Positions 1 through 8,423 of a DNA stretch of 47,088 nt are shown piece after piece. The stretch's first letter is position 1. Every line of letters begins with the position of its first letter. Source of the DNA: UBA9619 sp964630665 (GTDB lineage Bacteria > Pseudomonadota > Gammaproteobacteria > Arenicellales > UBA868); NCBI GenBank assembly GCA_964630665.1, contig CAZVVN010000021.1:1-47088 (forward strand), given 5' to 3'. The notes beneath the pieces are model-generated. The model was not told the origin of the DNA. It did no database searches and saw only the letters and a list, made by a program, of their open reading frames with translations. A program made the translations under genes and the position numbers.

Positions 1-112
1 CTTTGGGCGTCGCTGTGAACCCCAGCACCTGTTCGAAAAAGGCGATGCTGCGGTCCAGGTTCGAGACGGTGAAACTCGTGTGGTTGGTCGAGAGAATTCT
101 GGGATTGGACAA
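1..112 (-). CDS. VOC/glyoxalase-fold protein, 5' end only
   Basis: The reverse strand encodes the N-terminus of a vicinal-oxygen-chelate (glyoxalase/bleomycin-resistance) protein; the rest runs off the left edge. The visible 37 residues contain the typical first strand and helix, with a TNHTSFTVSNLDRSI stretch followed by AFFEQVLGF. The His in TNHTSF is where this family places its first metal ligand. The start is TTG at 112-110: an in-frame TAG lies two codons upstream and a GGGAG Shine-Dalgarno sits 8 bases before it. The family covers lyases, dioxygenases and resistance proteins, so no substrate can be given from this fragment. Confidence 0.72.
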   Translation of the reverse strand, partial: MSNPRILSTNHTSFTVSNLDRSIAFFEQVLGFTATPK

Positions 113-156
113 GGGCTATGCTCCCGTTTGTTACGGATATAGGCTAGACAAGAAGG

Positions 157-1791
157 CTACAGGCTGCCCAGAGCGTTCGCCTGCTCGCGCAGTTTGAATT
201 TCTGGACCTTGCCGGTCGAGGTTTTGGGCAGTTCGCCGAAGATCACGGTTTTGGGTGCCTTGAAGTGCGCCATGTTATTCCGGCAGAACTCGATGATGTC
301 TTCTTCTGGTACTTCAGCCCCGGCGTTTTTCAGAGTCACAAATGCGCAGGGCGTCTCGCCCCACTGGTCATCCGGCCGGGCTACCACAGCGGCTTCCAGT
401 ACATCGGGGTGGGTGTAAAGGGTGTCTTCGATTTCAATCGAAGAGATGTTTTCGCCGCCCGAGATGATGATGTCCTTCGACCGATCCTTGAGTTGGGTGT
501 AGCGGTCGGGGTGCATCACGCCGAGGTCACCGGAGTGAAACCAGCCCCCGGCAAAAGCTTCCTCGGTTGCAGCGGGGTTCTTCAGATAACCCTTCATCAC
601 GATATTGCCTTTGAACATCACCTCACCCATGGCCGTTGCATCGGCTGGAACGGAATCCATGCTCTCGGGATCAAAGATCTCCAGGCCCTCCAGCATGTGG
701 TAGGGCACACCTTGGCGTGACTTGATCTCGGCCTGTGTGCCAGAGGGCAATTCGTCCCACTCAGGGTGCCAGGCGCAGATCACCGCGGGGCCGTAAGTCT
801 CGGTCAGACCGTAGACATGAGTCATGGAAAAGCCGGCGGTTTCCATGGCTGCCAGTACAGCCGGGGGAGGAGGTGCCGCCGCGGTCATGACCTGCACAGT
901 GTGTTCGAAAGGGCGTTTGTGGGCCTCATCCGCATTGACTATCAGGTTGAGCACGACCGGTGCGCCACAAAAATGGGTCACTCCGTGATCGGCGATACCA
1001 TCGAAGATACCGGCCGCCGTCACTCCACGCAGGCAGATGCTGGTGCCGGCAACCGCGGCTAGCGACCAGGGAAAACACCAGCCGTTGCAGTGAAACATCG
1101 GCAGGGTCCAGAGGTAGATGGGATGGTGACCGAGGTTCCAGCCAATGATGTTGCTGCTGGCGTTCAGGTAGGCTCCCCGGTGGTGGTAGACCACACCTTT
1201 CGGGTTGCCGGTGGTGCCGGAGGTATAGTTCAGCGAGATTGCATCCCATTCGTCTGATGGTAATGCCCAGTCAAACACCGGGTCACCTTCACCCAGCAGC
1301 TCTTCATAGGTGAGTTTACCCAGGCACTCGCCCCCCGGTCCCTCTGGGTCATCGATGTCAATGACCAGCAGGTCCTGGTGACACAACTCGATGGTCTCTT
1401 TAATGATCGGTGCGAACTCGGTGTCGGTGAGCAGCACCCGGGCCTCGCCATGATCGAGAATGAAGGCGAGAGTCCTGGCATCGAGGCGGATGTTGAGAGC
1501 ATTGAGTACGGCACCGGTCATCGGCACACCAAAATGGGCCTCGTAAAGCGCCGGGATGTTCGGGGCCATGACCGAAACGGTGTCGCCTTTGCCGATCCCC
1601 CGCTTGTTGAGCGCAGAAGCCAGCCGATGGCAGCGATCCGAGACCTCGGACCAGTTTCTTTTGATGGCCCCATGGATAACCGCTGGATGGGCCGGATAGA
1701 CCCGGGCGGCACGGGCCAGGAAACTCAAAGGGCTGAGCGGTACATAGTTGGCATCGCGCCGCGGAAGATCAGTGTCGTAGATATTGGGCAT
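157..1791 (-). CDS. AMP-forming acyl-CoA synthetase (AlkK/DmdB-like)
   Basis: A 544-residue cytoplasmic acyl-CoA ligase that adenylates a carboxylic acid with ATP and transfers it to CoA. The adenylation signature YTSGTTGNPKG lies near residues 189-199; later come YGLTETYG, the hinge region around GWFHSGDLG and KDRSKDIIISGGENIS, and a C-terminal PKTSTGKVQK with the catalytic Lys of the family. Length and N-terminus (DANYVPLSPLSFLARAA) match the medium-chain/methylmercaptopropionate ligase branch, but substrate cannot be read from sequence. I prefer ATG at 1791; the frame extends to a TTG at 1812 that would add seven residues. It follows the quinone oxidoreductase gene on the same strand with a 110-base gap. 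Confidence 0.92.
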   Translation of the reverse strand: MPNIYDTDLPRRDANYVPLSPLSFLARAARVYPAHPAVIHGAIKRNWSEVSDRCHRLASALNKRGIGKGDTVSVMAPNIPALYEAHFGVPMTGAVLNALNIRLDARTLAFILDHGEARVLLTDTEFAPIIKETIELCHQDLLVIDIDDPEGPGGECLGKLTYEELLGEGDPVFDWALPSDEWDAISLNYTSGTTGNPKGVVYHHRGAYLNASSNIIGWNLGHHPIYLWTLPMFHCNGWCFPWSLAAVAGTSICLRGVTAAGIFDGIADHGVTHFCGAPVVLNLIVNADEAHKRPFEHTVQVMTAAAPPPPAVLAAMETAGFSMTHVYGLTETYGPAVICAWHPEWDELPSGTQAEIKSRQGVPYHMLEGLEIFDPESMDSVPADATAMGEVMFKGNIVMKGYLKNPAATEEAFAGGWFHSGDLGVMHPDRYTQLKDRSKDIIISGGENISSIEIEDTLYTHPDVLEAAVVARPDDQWGETPCAFVTLKNAGAEVPEEDIIEFCRNNMAHFKAPKTVIFGELPKTSTGKVQKFKLREQANALGSL

Positions 1792-1901
1792 AGTCGCTGG
1801 CCGGAAGTTCAAGGGCCTCGGTGGCCAATAAGCATAACGCAGATTCCGCTGTGGCTGACAGGGACCCGGAATCTTATCTTATGCCTCGGCGACTTCGAGT
1901 G

Positions 1902-2894
1902 TCAGTCGACGGTCAGCAGGATCTTACCAATGTGACGGCTGCTTTCCATCAGACGGTGCGCTTCGGCGGCTTGATCCAAAGGAAAACTCTGAAAAATGTG
2001 AGGCTTGACCTTGCCGCTCTCGAACAGGGGCCAGACCGCCTGTTTCAGGTTGTCCGCAATCCGGGCCTTCTCCGCCGTGCTCTGGGGTCGAAGTGTCGAG
2101 CCTGAGATTGAAAGCCGTTTCATCATCACCTTGGCGAAATTGACCTTCGCCGTGCTGCCACCCAAAAAAGCGATCAGTGCGTAGCGCCCGTCCCGGGTCA
2201 GCAGGTCGATATTCTTTTGAAGGTAATCACCAGCGACCATGTCGAGCACTACGTCGATACCGTCGCCATCGATAAATTCACGAACCTGACTGGCCCAGTC
2301 TTCGGTCTTGTAGTTAATGGCTTTGTGTGCGCCGATGTCTTCGCAGAACCGGCATTTGTCGTCGCTGCCGGCGGTGGTGATTACGATAGCCCCGTTCGCA
2401 CGGGCCAGTTGAATGGCAGTGAGGCCAATGCCGCTGCTACCCCCGTGGATCAGGATGGTCTCACCCGGTTGAAGGTTCGATCGTGTAAATACGTTGTAGT
2501 AGACGGTAAAGAAGTTCTCAGGAATGGCAGCGGCCAACCGGGCGTCGAAACCGGCGGGCCACGCCAGGCAGTGCTGTTCATTGACCGCAGTGAATTCCGC
2601 GTAGCCACCGCCATGAGTCAGCGCCGTGACCCGGTCGCCGGCCTCCCATCGGGTGACTGCTTCACCTACAGCGGCGATCTCCCCCGCGACTTCCAGACCA
2701 GGCAGGGGATTTGCATCGGGCGGTGGGTTGTAATTGCCCTGTCGCTGGGCACAGTCGGGCCGGTTGACACCGACGGCGATGTTACGAATCAACACCTCGT
2801 CAGGGGCCGGGTCTGGCTTGGCTACGGACACCGGCTGGAGCACCTCGGGTCCGCCGGGCTCAGTGATGTCGATGGCACACATCTGGCTGGTCAA
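1902..2894 (-). CDS. NAD(P)H:quinone oxidoreductase, zinc-free MDR family
   Basis: A 330-residue medium-chain dehydrogenase/reductase of the quinone oxidoreductase (QOR/PIG3) branch, expected to reduce quinones or enones with NAD(P)H in the cytoplasm. The N-terminal GroES-like domain has NRPDCAQRQGNYNPP and a conserved LEVAGEIAAVG; the Rossmann glycine motif is HGGSSGIG at residues 150-157. The cysteine cluster of the structural-zinc loop of alcohol dehydrogenases is absent, which fits QOR. TTG at 2894 is preceded by AGAGGA at an 8-base spacing, so I favour it over ATG at 2882. It is probably co-transcribed with the downstream acyl-CoA synthetase. Substrate unknown. Confidence 0.9.
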   Translation of the reverse strand: MTSQMCAIDITEPGGPEVLQPVSVAKPDPAPDEVLIRNIAVGVNRPDCAQRQGNYNPPPDANPLPGLEVAGEIAAVGEAVTRWEAGDRVTALTHGGGYAEFTAVNEQHCLAWPAGFDARLAAAIPENFFTVYYNVFTRSNLQPGETILIHGGSSGIGLTAIQLARANGAIVITTAGSDDKCRFCEDIGAHKAINYKTEDWASQVREFIDGDGIDVVLDMVAGDYLQKNIDLLTRDGRYALIAFLGGSTAKVNFAKVMMKRLSISGSTLRPQSTAEKARIADNLKQAVWPLFESGKVKPHIFQSFPLDQAAEAHRLMESSRHIGKILLTVD

Positions 2895-3110
2895 TGTCAG
2901 TGTCCTCTCGGGATCGGGGTAAAGCGATTCGTGCGTGCTGGTCAGTGAACAGACGCTGATGAAGAAAGTGTGTATTAGGACTTGAATCCACCAGGCGGGT
3001 CAAGGCGAGGGTCGGCACACAGCAGGATTCTGGCATCCGTCAATGGGGGCTTGTACCGCTGGGCCGGGTGGGATACAAACGGGCAGGCATTAGTCGAGAG
3101 GTGATCGATT

Positions 3111-3872
3111 CTGTTCACTAGAGCTATTACACGCGCGCCCTGTCCGGCCATGATCGATGGGATCAGTACGGCGGGTCTTGGTCTGCCTGACTACGATCTT
3201 GCCTGTCGCCAGCACCAAGATTACATTGCCGCGCTCGAGGACTGCGGGCTGGCGGTTACCGTGCTGCCGCCAGACCTGGAATATCCAGACTCGACCTTCG
3301 TTGAGGATACGGCAGTATTGTTGGCCGGGGTCGCTGTTCTGAGCCGGCCGGGTGCCGATTCGCGGCGCGGAGAGACCGCTGGCATTTGCTCCACGTTAGA
3401 AGGGTTCTTCGGCACGGTCGAGGTCATCGATGCGCCTGGCACACTGGAAGGAGGTGATGTCATGCGGGTGGGTACGCACTTCTACGTGGGCCTTTCCGGC
3501 AGGACCAACCGCGCGGGCGCTGAGCAGTTCATCTCGATCCTCGCGAAACACGGGCTGACCGGATCGATGATCGTGCTGGAAGAGATGCTGCATCTGAAAA
3601 GTGGCGTGAGCTACCTTGAGGGCGGAAATCTCCTCGCCTGCGGTGAGTTCCTGCGCAAGTCCGAATTGAGTCATTTCAACGTGCTGGAAATAGACCCGGT
3701 TGAGAGCTATGCCGCCAACAGCTTGTGGGTAAACGGCACTGTGATGGTTCCGGCCGGTCACCCTCGAAGTGCGCAGGTGATCGAGGATCGTGGCTACCGA
3801 GTCAAGTTGTTGGAGGTTTCAGAGTTTCAGAAGCTCGATGGAGGCTTGAGCTGTCTGTCGCTTCGTTTTTAG
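3111..3872 (+). CDS. dimethylarginine dimethylaminohydrolase (DDAH), probable CTG start
   Basis: Hydrolyses N-omega-methylated arginines to citrulline plus mono- or dimethylamine. From the CTG at 3111 the protein is 253 residues, against 254 for the Pseudomonas aeruginosa enzyme as I recall it. The catalytic triad is visible: Cys248 in the C-terminal DGGLSCLSLRF, His161 in LHLKSG and Glu113 in GTLEGGD. FPDS/FVED- and SRRGET-like blocks are also present. The first ATG (3150) would remove 13 residues, reading (L)FTRAITRAPCPA, that align with the N-terminus of known DDAHs. An in-frame TGA at 3102 limits the frame, leaving CTG 3111 (GAGGTG about 8 bases upstream) or ATT 3108. Convergent with the methyltransferase-like gene, 9 bases apart. 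Confidence 0.9.
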   Translation: MFTRAITRAPCPAMIDGISTAGLGLPDYDLACRQHQDYIAALEDCGLAVTVLPPDLEYPDSTFVEDTAVLLAGVAVLSRPGADSRRGETAGICSTLEGFFGTVEVIDAPGTLEGGDVMRVGTHFYVGLSGRTNRAGAEQFISILAKHGLTGSMIVLEEMLHLKSGVSYLEGGNLLACGEFLRKSELSHFNVLEIDPVESYAANSLWVNGTVMVPAGHPRSAQVIEDRGYRVKLLEVSEFQKLDGGLSCLSLRF

Positions 3873-3881
3873 TGCTGAATA

Positions 3882-4454
3882 TTACCGGTTGCGCCAGAAG
3901 ATACGTGTACCATGGCCGCGCCACTTCGGGTCATCAAAAGACTCGCCCTGCCAGCCTTTCCCCGGCAGGTTGTCGATCACCTGCTCGTTGCTCCAGTTCC
4001 ATGACGTGATAAACAGATCGCGGGCACCGTAATTGTCCATGGCCACGACTTCCAGCATGTCGCCTGCCCGGTCGCAGAGCACATTCTGAAGCTGGTCGCG
4101 GTCGTAGCCGTCATCCGGATCGACCGAAAGCACGCTGCAGGCACCGAAGCGGCCGGTCGCGAGGAGAAGTTTTTCGGGATCCGGCTCGATGACAATGTCG
4201 ATATTACCCAGCCCCCGGGCCCTGGCCTCGGCCACCACCGATTCCCCCCACTCGGGGCTGGGCTCAGCGCCGAGCACTGCCCGGCAGCGCCGGGCAAAAA
4301 ACAAAGAGGAGCCCCCCGTTCCGACCTCGATGACCCGATCATCGCTGCGAACCAGTTCGTCTAGTTTACTGACTGCTCCGGGTGTCATCCATGGAACTTC
4401 GTATTCCATGGTGAATCCACCGCTGACGTAGTTCTCGGGTATCTTGACAGTCAT
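3882..4454 (-). CDS. class I methyltransferase-fold protein, function unknown
   Basis: A 190-residue soluble protein with a Rossmann-like SAM-binding motif I, VIEVGTGGSSLFFARR (near residues 41-56), and an acidic residue after the next strand (GAEPSPEW). Later segments (SVDPDDGYDR, VVAMDNYGARDLF) resemble the strand 4/5 region of class I methyltransferase folds. I do not recognise a specific family. The weak VDPDDGYDR segment in place of a typical motif IV means that catalysis is unproven. ATG at 4454 has no clear Shine-Dalgarno. It lies 84 bases downstream of the GT39-like gene on the same strand, so joint transcription is possible. Confidence 0.7.
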   Translation of the reverse strand: MTVKIPENYVSGGFTMEYEVPWMTPGAVSKLDELVRSDDRVIEVGTGGSSLFFARRCRAVLGAEPSPEWGESVVAEARARGLGNIDIVIEPDPEKLLLATGRFGACSVLSVDPDDGYDRDQLQNVLCDRAGDMLEVVAMDNYGARDLFITSWNWSNEQVIDNLPGKGWQGESFDDPKWRGHGTRIFWRNR

Positions 4455-4538
4455 GTTTTCAGATATTTAATGGTGGTCCGGCGAGTCCAGTGGGGTGCAC
4501 TGCGTTTTTTGTTTATGCCTGGAATTCTACGCTGATTG

Positions 4539-6065
4539 TCAGCGCATCGGGTTGTGGGTCACATCGCCAGCTCGGATATCTATCGTGTTCGGAGGCACGA
4601 GCAGTAGCAGGAAGCGCTGAGATCGCGAACTGGACAGAGCGTAATCCCGCCCCTCTATAAACAGGGGCTTCAGTGAGAGTCCGGGGAACATGGCTCTGGT
4701 GTTGGCAATGCAAAGCTCATCGTCTTCAAGGCAGACCACCGCCATGCCGTGTTTCCGCACGTCGTCTTCGGTAACCCAGGGGCTCCACCGGTAGCTCAGA
4801 TGCTGGAGTGTCGAAGGGTGGTCCGGAGAATGGTAGGCAATGCTGTCCGCGGTCATCCAACCACCGCCGACGAGCCTTAAGGGACGGCCCTCGGTCTTGT
4901 GCCACAGAGCGGTGACCTCCGCGGCAAGTTCCCGCCCCGGAAAACTGTAACGGGACTCGACGGCCCCCTGAGCGATGACAAGGAGCATGGTCGCTGGAAC
5001 GATCACCGCGTAACCCAGTGCCCATAGTGCGATCCGGCCACACTGCACGCTGGTCAGGTTGACCGGATACTGAAGGGCAAGCACCAGGCCAGCTGTGATT
5101 AGAATGGGTCCACCCCAGCGGCTGGAGACTTCCACACCCAGAACCACACCGGGCAGGGCTGTCGCCAGCAGTGGGAAAAGCATCACCAGGTAGACGATCC
5201 CGGCGCCTTCAGGCAGCTCGGGTGTTCGAAGGAATGTACGAACCCGGTGCTGAACAAAAGACGACCGGGTCACAATCAGAAAAACCAGAACAGCCGGTAC
5301 AGCGTAGGCGACTTGCGCCAGGAAGAACTTGATCGGTGCCCAGCGCACGATGAGCGACGCTGGATAAAAATAGTCCCCCGCATGCCTGATCGTCGCGACG
5401 TTCTGTCTGAGCACATAATCGACGTGTGGATAGAGGACAGCGAGGAATACCACCACAGCAACATACGGGCCGGCTGATCTGAAAGACCCACGTCCCCGTG
5501 GTGAGAATAAGACCCACGCGCCAATCGCACCCACCAGCGTTACAGCATAGTACTTGGTGAGCATAGCCAGTGCCATGAAAAGACCCAGCAGCACCCAGTA
5601 GATGAGTCGCTGGCGCTGCACCGCAAGATAGGCAAATAAGGTACAAAGTGCCCACAGGGAGATCAGCAAGGAGGTGTGGTTGAGTCGGATACCGAGAAAA
5701 CTATAGTACGGTACAAACTCGAGCAGGCAGACCGCCGCCAGTGCCTGGGCCGGCCTGAAGAACTGCCGGGCCAGCAACCAGATGGTCGTGAAGGCAACGC
5801 AGATATTGATCTGTGACAACAGTACGTAGTTCCAGTTGTGGACGCCGAAGGTCTGCAAAAAGCCGGCGACGATCCACGGCAGCAGTGGAGGGTGGAGGTT
5901 GTAGGATCCCATCCACTCCTGTCCCCAGGCAAAGTGCATCATGCTGTCGCTGTCCAGCTCGTGACGGGTAAGCCCAGGGAGCAGCGTCCACATCACGAGG
6001 TGAATGGCGAGAAACAGCCCGAAAAGACCGCAGGCCTGTCGATCAGTAATGCCGTGGGTCAACAT
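4539..6065 (-). CDS. GT39/ArnT-like polytopic glycosyltransferase
   Basis: A 508-residue integral membrane protein of the GT-C fold (dolichyl-phosphate mannosyltransferase/ArnT-like, PMT_2 type). These enzymes transfer a sugar from a polyprenyl-phosphate donor at the periplasmic face. After the first membrane helix comes the acidic loop SDSMMHFAWGQEWMG, followed by NLHPPLLPWIVAGF, the layout typical of GT39 enzymes. About nine to eleven further hydrophobic helices follow, and a soluble C-terminal domain starts around residue 375 (EGRPLRLVGGGWM onward). Acceptor unknown; lipid A or a surface glycan is plausible. It follows the transporter operon by 123 bases and may be transcribed separately. 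Confidence 0.82.
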   Translation of the reverse strand: MLTHGITDRQACGLFGLFLAIHLVMWTLLPGLTRHELDSDSMMHFAWGQEWMGSYNLHPPLLPWIVAGFLQTFGVHNWNYVLLSQINICVAFTTIWLLARQFFRPAQALAAVCLLEFVPYYSFLGIRLNHTSLLISLWALCTLFAYLAVQRQRLIYWVLLGLFMALAMLTKYYAVTLVGAIGAWVLFSPRGRGSFRSAGPYVAVVVFLAVLYPHVDYVLRQNVATIRHAGDYFYPASLIVRWAPIKFFLAQVAYAVPAVLVFLIVTRSSFVQHRVRTFLRTPELPEGAGIVYLVMLFPLLATALPGVVLGVEVSSRWGGPILITAGLVLALQYPVNLTSVQCGRIALWALGYAVIVPATMLLVIAQGAVESRYSFPGRELAAEVTALWHKTEGRPLRLVGGGWMTADSIAYHSPDHPSTLQHLSYRWSPWVTEDDVRKHGMAVVCLEDDELCIANTRAMFPGLSLKPLFIEGRDYALSSSRSQRFLLLLVPPNTIDIRAGDVTHNPMR

Positions 6066-6188
6066 GTTCGGTGTTTCAGTCAGCTGGTTCGTGTGAGGCC
6101 TTCAGGTCAACAATCAGCCAGTACTCAGATGATCTGATACTGGCGGATTCGGGAAGGGTTGGCAGCGTGAGTCCGAGTCAGGATAGAA

Positions 6189-7397
6189 CTATTTGTACGG
6201 GTCAGCCGCATCCCGCAGGCCGTCACCGAAAAAATTGAAGGCCAGGATGATGACGATCACCGGGACGACTGGCAGCATCAACCAGGGGTAAAGGGCGACT
6301 ACATTGATGTTCTGTGCCTCGTTCAGTAGAACGCCCCAGCTGGTAATCGGCGGGCGAAGACCGAGGCCAAGAAAACTCAAAGCGGTTTCACCCAGAATCA
6401 TCCCGGGAATGGACAGCGAAGCCGATGCGATGAGGTGACTCATAAAGCCCGGCAGCAGGTGGCGGCCGATGATCCGCCCGGGCCTAGCACCCATCAACTG
6501 GGCTGCGGTACAGTAATCTTCCTCTCGCAGGGCCATCAGCTTGGAGCGCACCGCCCGGGCAAGACCGGTCCAGTCCAGCAGCGCCAGGATCATGGTGATG
6601 CCAAAAAAGATCAGCAGCGGGCTCCAGGTCACCGGGAGTACAGCTGAAAGGGCCATCCACAGGGGAATCTCGGGAAACGACCGCAGGATCTCGATTATCC
6701 GCTGGACGATGTTGTCGACCCAGCCGCCGTAGTAGCCGGCCAGCCCACCGATCACGATGCCGAGGACAAAGCTGAAAGCGATCCCTATGAGTCCGATGGT
6801 CAGTGAAATCCGTGAGCCGTAGATGATCCGGGAGAGCACATCTCGACCCAGTCGGTCGGTACCGAAAAAGAAAAGCGTACCGCCTTTTTTGCTGATTCTA
6901 GGTTCTGCGCTATCTTTGGAGAACGTAAGGGTCTGATCAGCCGGGCAGAAAAGGTGAACATTGGACTTGAAGACACCCCAGAACTGATAGGCATCGCTAC
7001 GACAGAGGAATCGAATCCGATGGATCTTGTCCTCGTTTACGGTGAATCCACGTTTCAGAGTTTTCATGTCGAGCTTGTAGTCATAACCGTAGACAAAAGG
7101 TCCAACGAAGCGGTCATGGTGAAACAGGTGAATGGCCTGTGGCGGGGCATGAATGAATCGGGCATTGCGTGTATGCAGGTCATAAGGTGCGACGAACTCT
7201 GCGAGGATCGCTGCCAGGTAGAACAGCACCAGGACAAAGCCCGACACTACGGCCAGGCGGTGACGTTTGAGTTTCCACCACATCAACTGCCACTGCGAGG
7301 CGAGGAAAAGCCTTTCCTGCTCTGGCGTCAGAGCTTCGACCGCCAGGGGGTCGAATGGTTTATCTGAGACAAAGTGATCCAGCTGGCGGGTGCTCAT
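6189..7397 (-). CDS. peptide-type ABC transporter permease, DppC/YejE class
   Basis: A 402-residue inner-membrane permease, second of a pair. The N-terminus (about residues 1-45) is cytoplasmic, followed by one helix (VVSGFVLVLFYLAAILAEFVAPY). A long extracytoplasmic segment of about 105 residues precedes the FGTDRLGRDVLSRIIYGSR motif that opens the permease core. The core carries the coupling EAA-like loop around LREEDYCTAAQLMGARPGRI. Ordinary DppC proteins are near 300 residues; the extra length lies almost wholly in this loop, as in the YejE branch. ATG at 7397 overlaps the stop of the upstream permease gene by 4 bases, implying translational coupling. Last gene of the transporter operon. 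Confidence 0.92.
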   Translation of the reverse strand: MSTRQLDHFVSDKPFDPLAVEALTPEQERLFLASQWQLMWWKLKRHRLAVVSGFVLVLFYLAAILAEFVAPYDLHTRNARFIHAPPQAIHLFHHDRFVGPFVYGYDYKLDMKTLKRGFTVNEDKIHRIRFLCRSDAYQFWGVFKSNVHLFCPADQTLTFSKDSAEPRISKKGGTLFFFGTDRLGRDVLSRIIYGSRISLTIGLIGIAFSFVLGIVIGGLAGYYGGWVDNIVQRIIEILRSFPEIPLWMALSAVLPVTWSPLLIFFGITMILALLDWTGLARAVRSKLMALREEDYCTAAQLMGARPGRIIGRHLLPGFMSHLIASASLSIPGMILGETALSFLGLGLRPPITSWGVLLNEAQNINVVALYPWLMLPVVPVIVIILAFNFFGDGLRDAADPYK

Positions 7398-8392
7398 TTG
7401 GTTGCGCCTCCCTGAAGCCGGATACGCGGGTCAAGGATAGCCAGCAGCAGATCAGAGACCAACACGCCCAACACAGTCAGGATCGCCAGAAACATGAGGA
7501 ACGAACCGGCAAGGTACATGTCCTGGCTCTGCAAAGAGGCGATCAGCAGTGGGCCGGTGGTGGGTAGTGAAAGGACCACAGCGGTGACTTCGGCCCCGGA
7601 GATGATGCTGGGCAGCAGGTTGCCGATGTCGGAGACGAAGAAGTTGAGCGCCATCCGAAGGGGGTATTTACGGAGCAGTTTACCCGGGGGTAGCCCTTTG
7701 GCACGTCCCGTCACCACGTACTGCTTTTCCAATTCATCCAGAAGGTTGGCACGCAGCCTGCGGATCATCGCAGCCGTCCCAGCTGTTCCGATCACGATGA
7801 CCGGGATCCACAGGTGCTCGAGTACCGATTTTAGTTTTCCGAGTGTCCAGGGTTGATCGATGTACTCGGGGTCCATCAGGCCACCGATGGAGGTGCCGAA
7901 GTAGACGTTGGCCAGGTACAACATGACCAGGGCCAGTAGAAAGTTCGGCGTTGCAAGCCCTATGAAACCGACGAATGTGAGTCCGTAATCCCCCCAGCTG
8001 TACTGGTGCGTCGCCGAGTAGATGCCAATCGGGAAGGCAATCAGCCAGGTGAAGACGATCGTGACCAACGAGATCAGCACTGTCAGGAACATCCGATCTC
8101 CGATCACCTCCCTTACCGGTAGATCGTATTCGAAAGAGTACCCAAGATCGCCGCGCAGGAAACCAGTCGCCCACACCAGGTACTGTTTCCACATTGGCTG
8201 ATCCAGTCCATACTGTTGGCGAAGGAACTCGATCTTCTTGCTGTCGATGGACTCGCCCTGTGCCTGCAGGGTCGCGATGTGGCTCTCCAGATAGTCACCC
8301 GGCGGCAGTTGGATAATAAAGAACACAATGATGCTGATCGCGACCAGGGTCGGGATCATGGCCACGAGCCTGCGGACGCTGTAGTTCAGCAT
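7394..8392 (-). CDS. peptide-type ABC transporter permease, DppB/YejB class
   Basis: A 332-residue inner-membrane permease with about six helices, forming the transmembrane channel with the downstream DppC-like partner. It begins MLNYSVRRLVAMIPTLVAIS, the standard first helix of DppB proteins. An extracytoplasmic region holds QYGLDQPMWKQYLVW and GDLGYSFEYDLPV. The coupling loop around NLLDELEKQYVVTGRAKGLP (EAA-like) and the GxLLPSIISGAE segment are both present. The gene starts 31 bases after the solute-binding protein and overlaps the next permease by 4 bases. Within this class the transported ligand (peptide, opine, nickel, glycoside) cannot be told from the permease. Confidence 0.93.
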   Translation of the reverse strand: MLNYSVRRLVAMIPTLVAISIIVFFIIQLPPGDYLESHIATLQAQGESIDSKKIEFLRQQYGLDQPMWKQYLVWATGFLRGDLGYSFEYDLPVREVIGDRMFLTVLISLVTIVFTWLIAFPIGIYSATHQYSWGDYGLTFVGFIGLATPNFLLALVMLYLANVYFGTSIGGLMDPEYIDQPWTLGKLKSVLEHLWIPVIVIGTAGTAAMIRRLRANLLDELEKQYVVTGRAKGLPPGKLLRKYPLRMALNFFVSDIGNLLPSIISGAEVTAVVLSLPTTGPLLIASLQSQDMYLAGSFLMFLAILTVLGVLVSDLLLAILDPRIRLQGGATK

Positions 8393-8423
8393 CCTGATGT
8401 CCCTTGATCGAGTAGAGATTCGG

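Noticed and set aside
2217..2948. 243-codon open frame on the plus strand
   Set aside because: Lies opposite the quinone oxidoreductase gene; no recognisable domain, while the minus strand has clear family motifs.
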